A stretch of 64,000 nucleotides of DNA, from NCBI RefSeq assembly GCF_027497355.1, contig NZ_CP114909.1:4297001-4361000 (forward strand), in the 5' to 3' direction. The stretch is from Micromonospora sp. WMMA1947. GTDB taxonomy: Bacteria; Actinomycetota; Actinomycetes; Mycobacteriales; Micromonosporaceae. Numbering within the stretch: the stretch's first letter is position 1; the number at the start of each line of letters is the position of its first letter. Of this stretch, positions 26,149 through 35,429 are shown piece after piece. Both the position numbers and the translations under genes were made by a program. The notes beneath the pieces were generated by a model. The model saw nothing but the letters and a program-made list of their open reading frames with translations, ran no database searches and was not told the origin of the DNA.

Positions 26149-26400
26149 TCACGCCGGCTCCAGGCGGCTGTTGACGAACTCGACGAGTTCCCGGGGGGTC
26201 CGGACGAGGCCCAGGTCGTCCTCGGAGATCGGCACACCGTAGTCACGCTTGATGCGGCTGTGCGTCTCGAGCAGGGCGAGCGAGTCGTACCCCAGCTCGT
26301 CGAAGGGTTGGTCCGGGGCGTGCTCGAAGGACCGCCAGTCCCCGTCCCAGACGTACTGGCGCATGAGGTTCTCGAGCTCCCGCAACGTGATCGGCTGCAC
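26149..26400 (-). CDS. Acyl carrier protein 2, probable propionyl starter ACP
   Basis: An 83-residue ACP with phosphopantetheine Ser40 in ELGYDSLALLE. It is clearly paralogous to the plus-strand ACP (both start MQxITLxxLExxM). The GTG at 26400 follows AAGGAG and gives the right N-terminus. It is convergent with the LnmK-like gene, 28 bases away. By analogy with LnmK/LnmL and Lom62/Lom63 it is the likely acceptor of the propionyl unit, leaving the other ACP for chain extension. Confidence 0.9.
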   Translation of the reverse strand: MQPITLRELENLMRQYVWDGDWRSFEHAPDQPFDELGYDSLALLETHSRIKRDYGVPISEDDLGLVRTPRELVEFVNSRLEPA

Positions 26401-26604
26401 GACTGGCTCCTTGTCCTCGCAGATCGGGGCGCCGTCCGCCGCGCGGCCCCGCCACACGCGCTCGGCGCGGCGTCGCACCGCCGGACGTCTGGTCGAGTGT
26501 GCCGCCGTCCCCCGGAGGGCCGCTCAAATGTGAATGGAACACGAAAGGGGGAATCGCGAGAGCGTCGGCTGGACGGGCCGATCGAGTTTCGGCACGATAA
26601 CCGC

Positions 26605-27060
26605 GTGCTCCCGCAGCAGCAGACGCCCGAGGAGGCCGCCGCCACGGCGCGCCTGCGCCGTCTCGCGCGGCTGCGCCGGGTGCGTGACCGGATCGACCGG
26701 GAGTACGCGCAGCCCCTGGACGTGCAGGCGCTGGCACGCGGGGTGGCCATGTCGGCCGGTTATCTCAGCCGCGAGTTCCGGCTGGCGTACGGGGAGTCGC
26801 CGTACGCGTACCTGCTGACCCGGCGGGTGGAACGCGCGATGACCCTGCTGCGCCGCGGTGACATGACCGTCACCGAGGTCTGCTTCGCGGTCGGGTGTGC
26901 TTCTCTGGGCACGTTCAGCAGCCGGTTCACCGAGCTGGTCGGGGTGCCGCCCAGTGCGTACCGGCGTGCGGCGTCGCAGGCGACGGCCGGGATGCCGTCG
27001 TGCGTGTCGAAGCAGGTCACCCGGCCGATCCGGACCCGTGAGGAGCGGCAACCGGCCTGA
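26605..27060 (+). CDS. AraC-family transcriptional regulator (DNA-binding domain only)
   Basis: A protein of about 151 residues made almost only of an AraC/XylS helix-turn-helix pair: LARGVAMSAGYLSREFRLAYG (first HTH) and VTEVCFAVGCASLGTFSSRFTELVGVPPSAYR (second HTH, with the family signature). No effector-binding domain is present. The start is uncertain: the GTG at 26605 gives the N-terminus seen in short actinomycete relatives, and an earlier GTG at 26530 is possible. It lies inside the PKS region, divergent from ACP2 and followed by the carboxyltransferase, so it may be the local regulator. Confidence 0.85.
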   Translation: MLPQQQTPEEAAATARLRRLARLRRVRDRIDREYAQPLDVQALARGVAMSAGYLSREFRLAYGESPYAYLLTRRVERAMTLLRRGDMTVTEVCFAVGCASLGTFSSRFTELVGVPPSAYRRAASQATAGMPSCVSKQVTRPIRTREERQPA

Positions 27061-27138
27061 CGACGCGAGCTTGCCTTGAGCGCTGCGTGAGCGTTGCGGA
27101 CGAAACTTCTGCCGCATCGCCAACAGAGGAGCCTCATC

Positions 27139-28563
27139 GTGGTTCTCGCCGCCGGCCCGACCCGGATCCAGGACAGTGACCGCCGGGATCCGGTGGTCCG
27201 TCTCCGCCAGCTGTTCGACCCGGGCACCCTCCGGCTCGTCCACGGGGACGACGACACCGGCGTCGCGGTCGTCCGCGGCCGCGTGGCCGGCGGACCGGTG
27301 ATCGCGTACTGCACCGATGCCCGGATCATGGGCGGCGCCCTGGGCGCGGACGGCTGCCGCCGCGTCGTGGCCGCCATCCAGGCGGCGGTGGACGAGCACT
27401 GTCCGGTCGTCGGGGTCTGGCACTCCGGCGGTGCCCGTCTGTCCGAGGGCGTGGCGGCACTCGACGGCGTCGGCCGGATGTTCGCCGCGATGGTGCACGC
27501 GTCCGGCCGCGTTCCGCAGATCTCCGTCGTGCTCGGCCCCGCCGCCGGTGGTGCGGCCTACGGCCCGGCGCTGACCGACGTGGTGGTGATGTCGTCCGAG
27601 GCGCGGGTGTTCGTCACCGGTCCCGAGGTGGTCCGCCGCGTCACCGGGGAGCAGGTCGATATGGAGAGCCTCGGCGGTCCGGACACCCACGGCCGCCGCT
27701 CCGGCGTCGCCCATGTGGTCGTCCCCACCGAGAGCGACGCGTTCGCGCGGGCGCGTGCCCTGACGACGCTGCTCGGGCAGCAGGGGACGTACGAGGTGGC
27801 CGCCGTGCGGACGCCGTCGAACCTGTCGGCGCTGCTGCCGGAGAACCCCAATCGCGCCTACGACGTGCGTCCCCTGGTCCGGGCGATCCTCGATCCGGCG
27901 GAGGAGCACGGTTTCCTGGAGTTGCAGCCCCGCTGGGCGCCGAACGTCGTGGTCGGGCTGGGACGCCTGGCCGGTCGCACGATCGGGGTCGTGGCCAACA
28001 ACCCGCTGCGCAAGGGCGGATGCCTGGATGCGCTCGGCGCGGAGAAGGCGGCCATGTTCGTCCGGCGGTGCGACTCCTTCGGCGTGCCCCTTCTCGTGCT
28101 CGTCGACGTGCCCGGTTACCTGCCCGGCCTCGACCAGGAGTGGACCGGTGTGGTGCGCCGTGGCGCGAAGCTGTTGCACGCGTTCGCCGAGGCGGTGGTG
28201 CCCCGGGTCACCCTCGTGACCCGGAAGTCCTACGGCGGCGCGTACATCGCGATGAACTCCCGCTCGCTGGGTGCGAGCGCGGTCCTGGCCTGGCCGCAGG
28301 CGGAACTGGCGGTGATGGGCGCGGAGGCCGCGGTGGCCGTCCTGCACCGCCGCACCCTGGCCGCCGCACCCGACGACGAGCGCGAGGCCCTGCGGACGCA
28401 GCTGATCAAGGAGTACGAGCAGGACTCGGGCGGGGTGCGACGCGCCCTGTCCATCGGTGTCGTCGACGAGGTCATCGATCCCTCGCTCACCCGGTCGAAG
28501 GTGGTGACGGCGCTGATCGCGGCACCGGCCCGCCGGGGAGCGCACGGGAACATCCCGCTCTGA
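27139..28563 (+). CDS. Acyl-CoA carboxylase beta subunit (carboxyltransferase)
   Basis: A 474-residue biotin-dependent carboxyltransferase (AccD/PccB family) with two crotonase-fold halves. Oxyanion-hole regions are [14 protein letters not shown] with [12 protein letters not shown] in the N-half and [13 protein letters not shown] with [10 protein letters not shown] in the C-half. It makes malonyl- or methylmalonyl-CoA with a biotinylated subunit encoded elsewhere. Methylmalonyl-CoA would feed the LnmK-like enzyme and malonyl-CoA the KS/CLF. It is somewhat shorter than the usual 510-530 residues. The GTG at 27139 follows GAGGAG. Confidence 0.9.
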   Translation: MVLAAGPTRIQDSDRRDPVVRLRQLFDPGTLRLVHGDDDTGVAVVRGRVAGGPVIAYCTDARIMGGALGADGCRRVVAAIQAAVDEHCPVVGVWHSGGARLSEGVAALDGVGRMFAAMVHASGRVPQISVVLGPAAGGAAYGPALTDVVVMSSEARVFVTGPEVVRRVTGEQVDMESLGGPDTHGRRSGVAHVVVPTESDAFARARALTTLLGQQGTYEVAAVRTPSNLSALLPENPNRAYDVRPLVRAILDPAEEHGFLELQPRWAPNVVVGLGRLAGRTIGVVANNPLRKGGCLDALGAEKAAMFVRRCDSFGVPLLVLVDVPGYLPGLDQEWTGVVRRGAKLLHAFAEAVVPRVTLVTRKSYGGAYIAMNSRSLGASAVLAWPQAELAVMGAEAAVAVLHRRTLAAAPDDEREALRTQLIKEYEQDSGGVRRALSIGVVDEVIDPSLTRSKVVTALIAAPARRGAHGNIPL

Positions 28564-28627
28564 CCGCGCGGACCGTGACGCCCACGTACGGACCGACCCA
28601 CAGCCACAGCTTGCGAGGAGGACTCGA

Positions 28628-29500
28628 GTGAAGGGCATCATCCTGGCCGGCGGTTCGGGAACGCGCCTGCACCCGGTGACGCTGGCGATGTCGAAGCAGC
28701 TCCTACCCGTCTACAACAAGCCGATGATCTACTACCCGCTCTCGGTGCTCATGCTCGCCGACATCCGGGACATCCTGATCATCTCCACCCCGCGTGACCT
28801 GCCGCTCTTCGAACGGCTCCTCGGCGACGGGTCGCAGTTCGGGCTGTCGTTGACCTACGCTCCCCAGCCGGCTCCCCGGGGTCTGGCCGACGCCTTCATC
28901 ATCGGCGCGGAGCACGTCGGCGACGATCCGGTCGCCCTGATCCTCGGCGACAACATCTTCCACGGCTACGGCTTCTCCGAGGTGCTGCAGGCGGAGAGCC
29001 GCGACATCGACGGCTGCGTCCTCTTCGGCTATCCGGTGACCGACCCCGAGCGGTACGGCGTGGGCGAGACCGACGCGACGGGCCGGCTCATCTCCATCGA
29101 GGAGAAGCCGGAGAAGCCGCGGTCCAACCGCGCCATCACCGGGTTGTACTTCTACGACAACGACGTGGTGGACATCGCCAAGAACGTCCGCCCGTCCGCG
29201 CGCGGCGAAATCGAGATCACCAGGGTCAACCAGGTCTACCTGGAGCGCGGCAAGGCCCGGCTGGTCGACCTCGGGCGGGGCCTGGCCTGGTTGGACGCCG
29301 GCACCTACGACTCACTGCTGCAGGCCGGGCACTACCTGCAGACCCTGGAGCAGCGGCAGGGGATCCACATCGCCTGCCTGGAGGAGGTCGCCCTGCGGAT
29401 GGGCTTCATCGACGCCGACGCCTGCCTCAGCCTCGGCGCCCAGCTGGCCCACACCGAGTACGGCAGGTACGTCATGAACGTGGCGGCGGGAGCCCGCTGA
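28628..29500 (+). CDS. rmlA: Glucose-1-phosphate thymidylyltransferase
   Basis: A 290-residue nucleotidyltransferase of RmlA type. The nucleotide-binding loop [11 protein letters not shown] is at 6-16, [12 protein letters not shown] follows, and the active-site aspartates lie in LGDNIFHG and LDAGTYDSL. It forms dTDP-glucose, the first step of all deoxysugars here. The GTG at 28628 follows GAGGAGG. It is followed by a perfect 18-bp hairpin and is convergent with the multicopper oxidase. Confidence 0.95.
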   Translation: MKGIILAGGSGTRLHPVTLAMSKQLLPVYNKPMIYYPLSVLMLADIRDILIISTPRDLPLFERLLGDGSQFGLSLTYAPQPAPRGLADAFIIGAEHVGDDPVALILGDNIFHGYGFSEVLQAESRDIDGCVLFGYPVTDPERYGVGETDATGRLISIEEKPEKPRSNRAITGLYFYDNDVVDIAKNVRPSARGEIEITRVNQVYLERGKARLVDLGRGLAWLDAGTYDSLLQAGHYLQTLEQRQGIHIACLEEVALRMGFIDADACLSLGAQLAHTEYGRYVMNVAAGAR

Positions 29501-29507
29501 CGGGAGT

Positions 29508-29549
29508 GCCGGACGGCCCGGCCGGTGCGATCCGGCCGGGCCGTCCGGC
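29508..29549. terminator. Perfect 18-bp bidirectional terminator
   Basis: Two 18-base arms (29508-29525 and 29532-29549) are perfectly complementary around a 6-nt TGCGAT loop. It lies between convergent rmlA and the multicopper oxidase gene, and may mark an edge of the glycoside locus. Confidence 0.85.
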
Positions 29550-29560
29550 GGGTGACGCCG

Positions 29561-30994
29561 TCACACCACCTCGAACTGCGCCATCTGGCCGAGCTGCGAG
29601 TGCCGCAGGTAGTGGCAGTGGTAGACGTAGCGCCCCTTGAACCCGGTGAACGTGGCCTGGATGCGCACGGTGGAACCGGGCGGCACCGCGACGGTGTCCT
29701 TCAGGCCCGCCTCGCCCGGCGCCGGCGGGACGCCGTCGCGGTCCAGCACCCGGAACTGTACGAGGTGCAGATGCAGGCTGTGGTCGATCGGGAAGTCCAC
29801 GTCCACGTTGGTGACCCGCCAGATCTCGGTCGTGCCGATCGGGATGCGGGCGTCGACGCGGGCGGCGTCGAAGACCTCGCCGTTGATGGTGAACGTCGCC
29901 TGGCCGGGCCGGCGGCTCAGCGTCACGTCGCGGACCGTGGTGGCCCGGGGCAGCGGCGGCAGCGGCCGGAGCTTCGCCGGGAGCCGGCTGTTGTCGGCGG
30001 CCGCGCCGACCACGTCGAACGCGAGCACCGGACCGGTGGTGTCCGCCAGGACCAGGCGGCTGCCGACCGGTGACCGGCGGAAGTCCACGACGATCTCGGC
30101 GCGCTCGCCCGGCGACAGGGCCAGTTCGGTACGGGGCACCGGCGCGGGAAGCAGGCCGCCGTCGGTGGCGACCTGGATCATGTCGGCGCCGGTCAGGCTC
30201 AGCTGGAAGTTCCGCTGGATGGCGCCGTTGAGCAGCCGCAGGCGGTATCGGCGGGCGGCCACCCGCAGGACCGGCTGTGGTTTGCCGTTCGCCAGGGTGG
30301 TCTGCTGGACGAAGGGATCCGCCGGGTCGAACGCCAGTGTGCCGTCGGCCGCGATCCGGGCGTCCCGCAACATGATCGGGATGTCGTACCGGCCCGTCGG
30401 CAACCCGAATCGCCGTTCGGCGTCGTCGTCGATCAGGTAGAACCCGTGCAGGCCGCGGTAGACGTGCTCGGCTTCCATGTGGTGGCTGTGGTCATGGTAC
30501 CACAGCGTCGCGCCGTGCTGCCGGTTCGGATAGTGGTAGGTGCGCAGGCGCCCCGGCTCGACCACGTCCATCGGGTGCCCGTCGCTGGCCGCGGCGACCG
30601 ATGCGCCGTGCAGGTGGACGTTCGTCGGGTGGTGCAGGCCGTTGTTCAGCCGGACGATCGCCGGCCGGCCGCGCCGGGCGCGGATGGTCGGGCCGACGAA
30701 CCGGCCGTTGTAGCCGAGCACCGGTGTCCTCACCCCGGGCAGGATCTCCGTCGTGGTGGACCGGACCGACAGGTCGTAGACGTCGGTGCCGCCCACCACC
30801 GCGCTCGGGCGCAGTACCGGAGGAACCGGAAGCGGGACGGTGAAGGGGACGGGCGGGGTGCTGGGGTCGCCGGTGCCGCCGCCCGGGTGCGGGCCGTGTC
30901 CGGCATGGATCGCGGCGCTGCTCTCGTTGCAGGCCGAGAGGAGAGTCCCTCCCGCGGCCAGGCCCGCGAGACGGATGAGGTGTCGTCTGTCCAT
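29561..30994 (-). CDS. Exported multicopper oxidase
   Basis: A 477-residue laccase-like oxidase. All four copper-binding motifs are present: HLHGASV, WYHDHSHH, HSLHLHLVQF and HCHYLRHSQLGQM (T1 Cys, His, Met axial ligand). The N-terminus MDRRHLIRLAG is a twin-arginine-type signal and LLSAC a lipobox with Cys22, so the protein is probably a Tat-exported lipoprotein. The ATG at 30994 was chosen for this signal. Such enzymes couple phenols by one-electron oxidation (compare CotA, phenoxazinone synthase). An oxidative coupling role for the aromatic product is possible; simple copper or phenol defence is the alternative. Confidence 0.9.
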   Translation of the reverse strand: MDRRHLIRLAGLAAGGTLLSACNESSAAIHAGHGPHPGGGTGDPSTPPVPFTVPLPVPPVLRPSAVVGGTDVYDLSVRSTTTEILPGVRTPVLGYNGRFVGPTIRARRGRPAIVRLNNGLHHPTNVHLHGASVAAASDGHPMDVVEPGRLRTYHYPNRQHGATLWYHDHSHHMEAEHVYRGLHGFYLIDDDAERRFGLPTGRYDIPIMLRDARIAADGTLAFDPADPFVQQTTLANGKPQPVLRVAARRYRLRLLNGAIQRNFQLSLTGADMIQVATDGGLLPAPVPRTELALSPGERAEIVVDFRRSPVGSRLVLADTTGPVLAFDVVGAAADNSRLPAKLRPLPPLPRATTVRDVTLSRRPGQATFTINGEVFDAARVDARIPIGTTEIWRVTNVDVDFPIDHSLHLHLVQFRVLDRDGVPPAPGEAGLKDTVAVPPGSTVRIQATFTGFKGRYVYHCHYLRHSQLGQMAQFEVV

Positions 30995-31181
30995 GTCTGC
31001 TCCCTGTGCCGTCGGGCGTGTGGCCCGCTGACCGACTGATCCCGCCGGTCCGGCCCGCCGGCGGTCGTGGCCCGAGCGGCCGGCCCCATGCAAGCAAGGG
31101 ACGCTCGGCGCGTGCTCGGGCTGCGCTGGTTGTCGGAGCCACCGGCCGCGCCGTCGTCGAGCAGGACGGCGCTCCGGTCCG

Positions 31182-31922
31182 TCAGCGGCGGTGCAGCGCG
31201 AAGACGAAGCTGAGGGCGCGGCGTGGCGCGGCCGAGGTGTTCGGTGCCGAGCGGTGCACCATCAGCCCGTCGAAGACCGCACCGGCGCCGGGATCGAGTG
31301 GGGCGTGCACGGGCGTGCCGAGCGTCGCCACAGTGGCCGGCTCGACGTGCGGTTCCACCGCGCGCTCGCGCGGCGGATCCCCGTCGGCGCGCTCCGGGTC
31401 GCCGACGTGCGGGAGCACGCCGAGCCGGTGCGATCCCGGCACGAACTGCAGGCAGCCGTTCTCGGTGGTGGCGGGGTCGACGGCGATCCAGGCCGTGACG
31501 ACGTTGGCGTACCGGTCGTGGAAGCCGTCCGGCGCGAACGCCATGTCCTGGTGCCACGGCTTCTCCGAGCCGACCTTCGCCGGTTTCGCCCAGAGGAAGG
31601 TGTTCACCACGTCCACGTCGGTGCCGGTCGCCGGCACGATGTGGGTCTTCGCCACGGTTTCGGCGATCCCCGTCAACTCGGGGCAGTGCCGGTGGGCGCC
31701 GTCCACCGAGCGCAGGACGCCGGATGCCGGGGGCAGGCCCTGCTGCCAGGCCACCCAGCCGCCGACGTCCGGCGCCTCGAGAACGAAGCCGTCTCCGCTC
31801 GCCCGGCGGCGCCCGGCCATGTCCTCCAGGCGGGCCACGCAGGCGCGCATGACGTCCAGGTCTGTCTCGTCGACGATGCCGTCGACGACGGCGTACCCGT
31901 TGATCCGCAGGTCGTCTCTCAC
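31182..31922 (-). CDS. Fe(II)/2-oxoglutarate dioxygenase, PhyH family
   Basis: A 246-residue phytanoyl-CoA-dioxygenase-like protein. Iron ligands are His124 and Asp126 (PWHQDMAF) and His223 (MVHRSAPN), with Arg234/235 placed to bind 2-oxoglutarate. PhyH relatives in natural-product pathways hydroxylate or halogenate amino acids and other small molecules, often at a beta carbon. It is the last gene of the minus-strand operon that begins at the 18-codon ORF. Its GTG overlaps the aldolase stop by 4 bases. The substrate is unknown. Confidence 0.9.
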   Translation of the reverse strand: MRDDLRINGYAVVDGIVDETDLDVMRACVARLEDMAGRRRASGDGFVLEAPDVGGWVAWQQGLPPASGVLRSVDGAHRHCPELTGIAETVAKTHIVPATGTDVDVVNTFLWAKPAKVGSEKPWHQDMAFAPDGFHDRYANVVTAWIAVDPATTENGCLQFVPGSHRLGVLPHVGDPERADGDPPRERAVEPHVEPATVATLGTPVHAPLDPGAGAVFDGLMVHRSAPNTSAAPRRALSFVFALHRR

Positions 31923-32953
31923 GCTGGGCCCCTTCCGTTCGGTCGGAGTGCGAGCGCGGCACGTACGGTGACCGCCTCGATGTCGTCGTCGGTGTGCTGC
32001 CGGTGCACCACGAGCCGCACCGTGTCGTCCCCGACCGGCAGTACGAGCACCCCGTTCTCGGCGAGCCGGGTCGCGGTCACCTCGGCCGGGGTCCCCACGC
32101 GCCGGAGGAACACCATGTTCGTGGGCCGGTCGACCTCCACCACGTCGACGCCGTCGATCCCGCCCAGTCCTTCGCGCAGCCGGTCGGCCCGCTCGTGGTC
32201 GCGGGCCAGCTCGTGCCGCCGGCCGAGGGCGACCAGCCCGGCCGCGGCCAGCACCCCCGCCTGGTGCATCGTCCCGCCGAGCATCTGCCGCAGCTCGCGG
32301 GCTTCCGCGATCGCGCTCGCCGGGCCCGCGAGCAGGGCACCGGCCGGGGCGCCCAGGCCCTTGCTCAACGACAGGGCCACGGTGTCGGCCGGCGCGGCGA
32401 GATCGGCCAGCGACGACCCGGTGGCGACGGCGGCGTTCGTCAGCCGGGCGCCGTCGAGGTGCACCCGCGCACCACCGGCGCGGCCGGCCCGGGCCGACGT
32501 GGCCAGCTCGGCCGGGGTCTGTGCGTGCCCGCCGGCGAGGTTGGCGGTGTTCTCCAGCCAGAGCAGCGTACGGCCGGCCGGCCCGGGCAGTGCCGCCGTG
32601 ACGTCCGCGGGGCTGAGGTGCCCCGCCGGGTCGGCCAGGGTGACCAGGTGGGCCCGGGCGAGGCGGCGTGCGCCGTCGTTCTCCAGCGTGACCACGTGGG
32701 CCCGGCGCCCGACGACCAGCACGCCCCCGTCGGTGCCCAGCCACAGCAGGACGGCGAGCAGGTTGCTCATGGTCGTGCTCGGTGTGAAGACGGCGGCGTC
32801 GGTGCCCAGAAGCCCGGCGGCGGTCTCCTCCAGCTCGGCCACCGTGGGATCGTCACCGTAGCTGTCGTCGCCGACCGCGGCGACGCTCATCGCCTTGCGC
32901 ATCGCGTCGTCCGGCACGGTCCGGGTGTCGCTGCGCAGGTCGACGGGCGTCAT
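31919..32953 (-). CDS. Threonine-aldolase-family PLP enzyme
   Basis: A 344-residue fold-type I PLP enzyme of the low-specificity L-threonine aldolase family. It begins DLRSDTRTVP; the PLP lysine is Lys198 in SLSKGLGAP, Asp167 lies in HLDGARLTNA, and His86 (RRAHV) stacks on the cofactor. The family cleaves or forms beta-hydroxy-alpha-amino acids, giving glycine and an aldehyde. Between an aldehyde dehydrogenase and a PhyH hydroxylase it fits a scheme of beta-hydroxylation, retro-aldol cleavage and aldehyde oxidation, or the reverse (beta-hydroxy amino acid synthesis). Start and stop overlap the neighbours by ATGA. Confidence 0.9.
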   Translation of the reverse strand: MTPVDLRSDTRTVPDDAMRKAMSVAAVGDDSYGDDPTVAELEETAAGLLGTDAAVFTPSTTMSNLLAVLLWLGTDGGVLVVGRRAHVVTLENDGARRLARAHLVTLADPAGHLSPADVTAALPGPAGRTLLWLENTANLAGGHAQTPAELATSARAGRAGGARVHLDGARLTNAAVATGSSLADLAAPADTVALSLSKGLGAPAGALLAGPASAIAEARELRQMLGGTMHQAGVLAAAGLVALGRRHELARDHERADRLREGLGGIDGVDVVEVDRPTNMVFLRRVGTPAEVTATRLAENGVLVLPVGDDTVRLVVHRQHTDDDIEAVTVRAALALRPNGRGPA

Positions 32954-34392
32954 TCGTGTCTCACGAACATCGCGCGGGTCGCCGTGTAGCCGTCGCGGGA
33001 ATGGACTCCGAGTTCCCGGCCGTACCCGGACATCGCGAGGCCGCCGACGCTGACGTGCTCCTCGGTGTCGCCGTAGGTGTTCACCCAGACCATTCCCGCC
33101 CGCAGCCGCCGGGCGGACCGGTGTGCCCGGCCGAGGTCGCGGGTCCAGACGGAAGCGGCCAGCCCGTACCCGGTGTCGTTCGCCAGTGCCAGCGCCTCGG
33201 CCTCGGTGTCGAAGCCGGTCACCGTGAGAACCGGACCGAACACCTCCTCCCGGGCGGCGGCCGCTCCGGCCGGGACCGACTCCAGGATCACCGGCGCGAC
33301 GTAGAAGCCCGCCGAGTCGGCGGGAATGTCGGCCGTCACCGTCGCCCGCGCGCCGGCGGCGACCGCCTCGTCGACGAGCCGCCGGACGCGGTCGCGGCCG
33401 GCGGCGTTCACCAGCGGGCCGAGCTGGGTGCCGGGGGCGAGCGGGGGACCGACCCGCAGCCGGCTGAGTTCGGTCACCGCGGCCACGAACCGTTCCCGAA
33501 CCCGGTGGTCGACGATCAGCCGGCTCGCGGCGACGCACATCTGCCCGGTGTTGCCGGTGTACCCGTCGACCAGGGCGCGGGCCGCCGCGTCGAGGTCCGC
33601 GTCGGCGAACACCACGAACGGGCTCTTTCCGCCGAGCTCCAGCAGGATCGGCTTGATCCCGCACTCCGCGCGGATGAGGGCACCGGTCGCCGTCGATCCG
33701 GTGAACGACACCAGCGCCACGTCGGGGTGGGCGCAGAGGTGACGGCCGACCGCCGCCCCGCCCGTGACCACACCGAGCGCACCGGCGGGAAGGCCCGCGC
33801 CCGCGGCGATCTCGGCCAGCCGCAGCAGGGACAGCGGGGTGTCGTCGGCCGGCTTGACCACGACGGTGTTGCCGTGCGCGAGCGCCGCGGCGACCTTCCA
33901 GACCGCGAGCAGCAACGGGTAGTTCGACGGTGCGATCGCCGCGCAGACGCCGAGCGGAACCCGGTCGGTGATCGACAGGGTGCCCGCGCCGACCGGATTC
34001 ACCTCGCCCGAGGGCTGCATCGCCAGCCCGGCGAAGTACCGCAGGGTACGCACGGCGAACCCGACCTCGCCCTGGGACCGGCCCGGTGGCTTGCCCCCGT
34101 TGAGCGTCTCCAGGGTCGCCAGCTCGGCGGCGTTGCGCTCGACGGCGTCCGCCAGGGCGAGCAGGGCGTCCTGCCGCTCCCGCGGGTGGGTCTGCGACCA
34201 GTGCCCGAACGCCTTGGCCGCGTGGGCGACAGCGAGGTCGACGTCGTCGGGGGAGGCGTCGGTCAGCTCGGCCAGCGTCGTACCGTCGGCGGGGTCCACC
34301 AGCGTCCGCGCGGATCCGCGTCCGGGCGTCAGGTCGCCGCCGACCGCGACCCCGCCGAGTCGCTCCCGCAGCGGTGCGGGCAGGCCAGTCAT
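32950..34392 (-). CDS. Aldehyde dehydrogenase
   Basis: A 480-residue NAD(P)-dependent aldehyde dehydrogenase with a complete active site: Asn156 in APSNYP, Glu252 in LELGGKSP and Cys286 in NTGQMCVAAS. The sequence is close to the betaine-/gamma-aminobutyraldehyde dehydrogenase group (NPVGAGTLSITDRVPLGVCA). It would oxidise an aldehyde, perhaps made by the adjoining aldolase, to an acid that the ATP-grasp or asparagine-synthetase-like enzyme could amidate. Four-base overlaps on both sides show translational coupling. Confidence 0.93.
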   Translation of the reverse strand: MTGLPAPLRERLGGVAVGGDLTPGRGSARTLVDPADGTTLAELTDASPDDVDLAVAHAAKAFGHWSQTHPRERQDALLALADAVERNAAELATLETLNGGKPPGRSQGEVGFAVRTLRYFAGLAMQPSGEVNPVGAGTLSITDRVPLGVCAAIAPSNYPLLLAVWKVAAALAHGNTVVVKPADDTPLSLLRLAEIAAGAGLPAGALGVVTGGAAVGRHLCAHPDVALVSFTGSTATGALIRAECGIKPILLELGGKSPFVVFADADLDAAARALVDGYTGNTGQMCVAASRLIVDHRVRERFVAAVTELSRLRVGPPLAPGTQLGPLVNAAGRDRVRRLVDEAVAAGARATVTADIPADSAGFYVAPVILESVPAGAAAAREEVFGPVLTVTGFDTEAEALALANDTGYGLAASVWTRDLGRAHRSARRLRAGMVWVNTYGDTEEHVSVGGLAMSGYGRELGVHSRDGYTATRAMFVRHE

Positions 34393-35429
34393 CGCGTCAG
34401 CTCCCGGATCGCGCCGAGGAACGCGTCCCGGTCGAGGTGCACGGAGGTGCCGGCGAGGACCATCAGCTCCAGCGCGCCGGTGGCGAGGACGGCGTGGAAA
34501 GGGCCGTGGCGTTCGTCGATCCAGGCCAGTTGCACCGGTACGCCGTCCACGTCGACCTGGTCGAAGGTCCCCGGGTGCTTGTCCGGCTTCGCCGGCACCG
34601 ATATGCCGCCCTGCTGCGGACGCTGGGCGATGACCCGGATCTCGCGGCCGCGCAGGCGGCCGCCGGAGTAGACGACCTCGGTCTCCTCCCGTCCGTCCGG
34701 GCGGGTGAAGGTGCCGACGCTGTCGACGGGGAGCCCGGCCAGGGTGTCCGGCAGACCGAGCGGCGCGGCGACGTCCGGCCGCCAGGCACGGCGATGGTCA
34801 CTGGGCCGGTGGAAGGCCCACAGTCCGACCGGCACCCGTACCGCGCTCGCCTCCGGCTGGCGTGCCCAGTAGCTCAGTTCGGCCAGTGGCGTCGCGGCGA
34901 TCTGCCGCGCCGCGTCGTCGTCCACCGGAGCGAGGGACCGGTAGACGGCGGCGATCTCGGCGTCCTCGAACTGCCCGTCGAGAACGGACAGCTCCACAGT
35001 GGTGCGGCCCAGCCTTGCCGACGCCGCCGCGTTGCCGATGTAGTCCACCCCCAGCCACAGGACGTGCTCGTCGTCGAGAGGCACCGCACGGGTCTCGCTC
35101 TGCCACAGACAGGGGTGGTCGAGGGCGGGGAACGCCCAGTCGTACAGGAACTGCTTGACCCGCAGCCGGCGGGCGCCGTCGGTGAGCTCGAAGCGGTGGG
35201 CCGCCGGGTTGTTCGCCGACCACGGGGTGCGCCCGGCGGTCGGGCGGGACGGTACGCCGGGCGGGGCCTCCTTGCGCAGCGTGCCCGGCGTGCTGCGCAG
35301 GCCGGGCACCGGCTCGTCCGGCCACCAGAGGATGAAGTTGCACCACGGCTGGGCGGCGTCAGGATCCAGCGACGGTGGCCACTGGTCCAGTTCCTCCGCC
35401 GAGGCCAACGTCCGGTGTCGCCACGTCAT
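34389..35429 (-). CDS. Unrecognised 346-residue protein in the peptide operon
   Basis: I do not recognise this family. The protein is soluble, with no signal or membrane segment. It begins MTWRHRTLASAEELDQWPPS, is unusually rich in Trp near its N-terminus (WCNFILWWPDEP), and has a central KQFLYDWAFPALDHP block and a C-terminal half (from about residue 205) with HGPFHAVLATGALELMVLAGTSV. No metal, nucleotide or PLP motif stands out. The gene starts 71 bases inside the asparagine-synthetase gene and ends with an ATGA overlap into the aldehyde dehydrogenase, so it is an integral operon member. The ATG at 35429 follows GGAG; an in-frame GTG is 9 bases earlier. Confidence 0.8.
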   Translation of the reverse strand: MTWRHRTLASAEELDQWPPSLDPDAAQPWCNFILWWPDEPVPGLRSTPGTLRKEAPPGVPSRPTAGRTPWSANNPAAHRFELTDGARRLRVKQFLYDWAFPALDHPCLWQSETRAVPLDDEHVLWLGVDYIGNAAASARLGRTTVELSVLDGQFEDAEIAAVYRSLAPVDDDAARQIAATPLAELSYWARQPEASAVRVPVGLWAFHRPSDHRRAWRPDVAAPLGLPDTLAGLPVDSVGTFTRPDGREETEVVYSGGRLRGREIRVIAQRPQQGGISVPAKPDKHPGTFDQVDVDGVPVQLAWIDERHGPFHAVLATGALELMVLAGTSVHLDRDAFLGAIRELTR

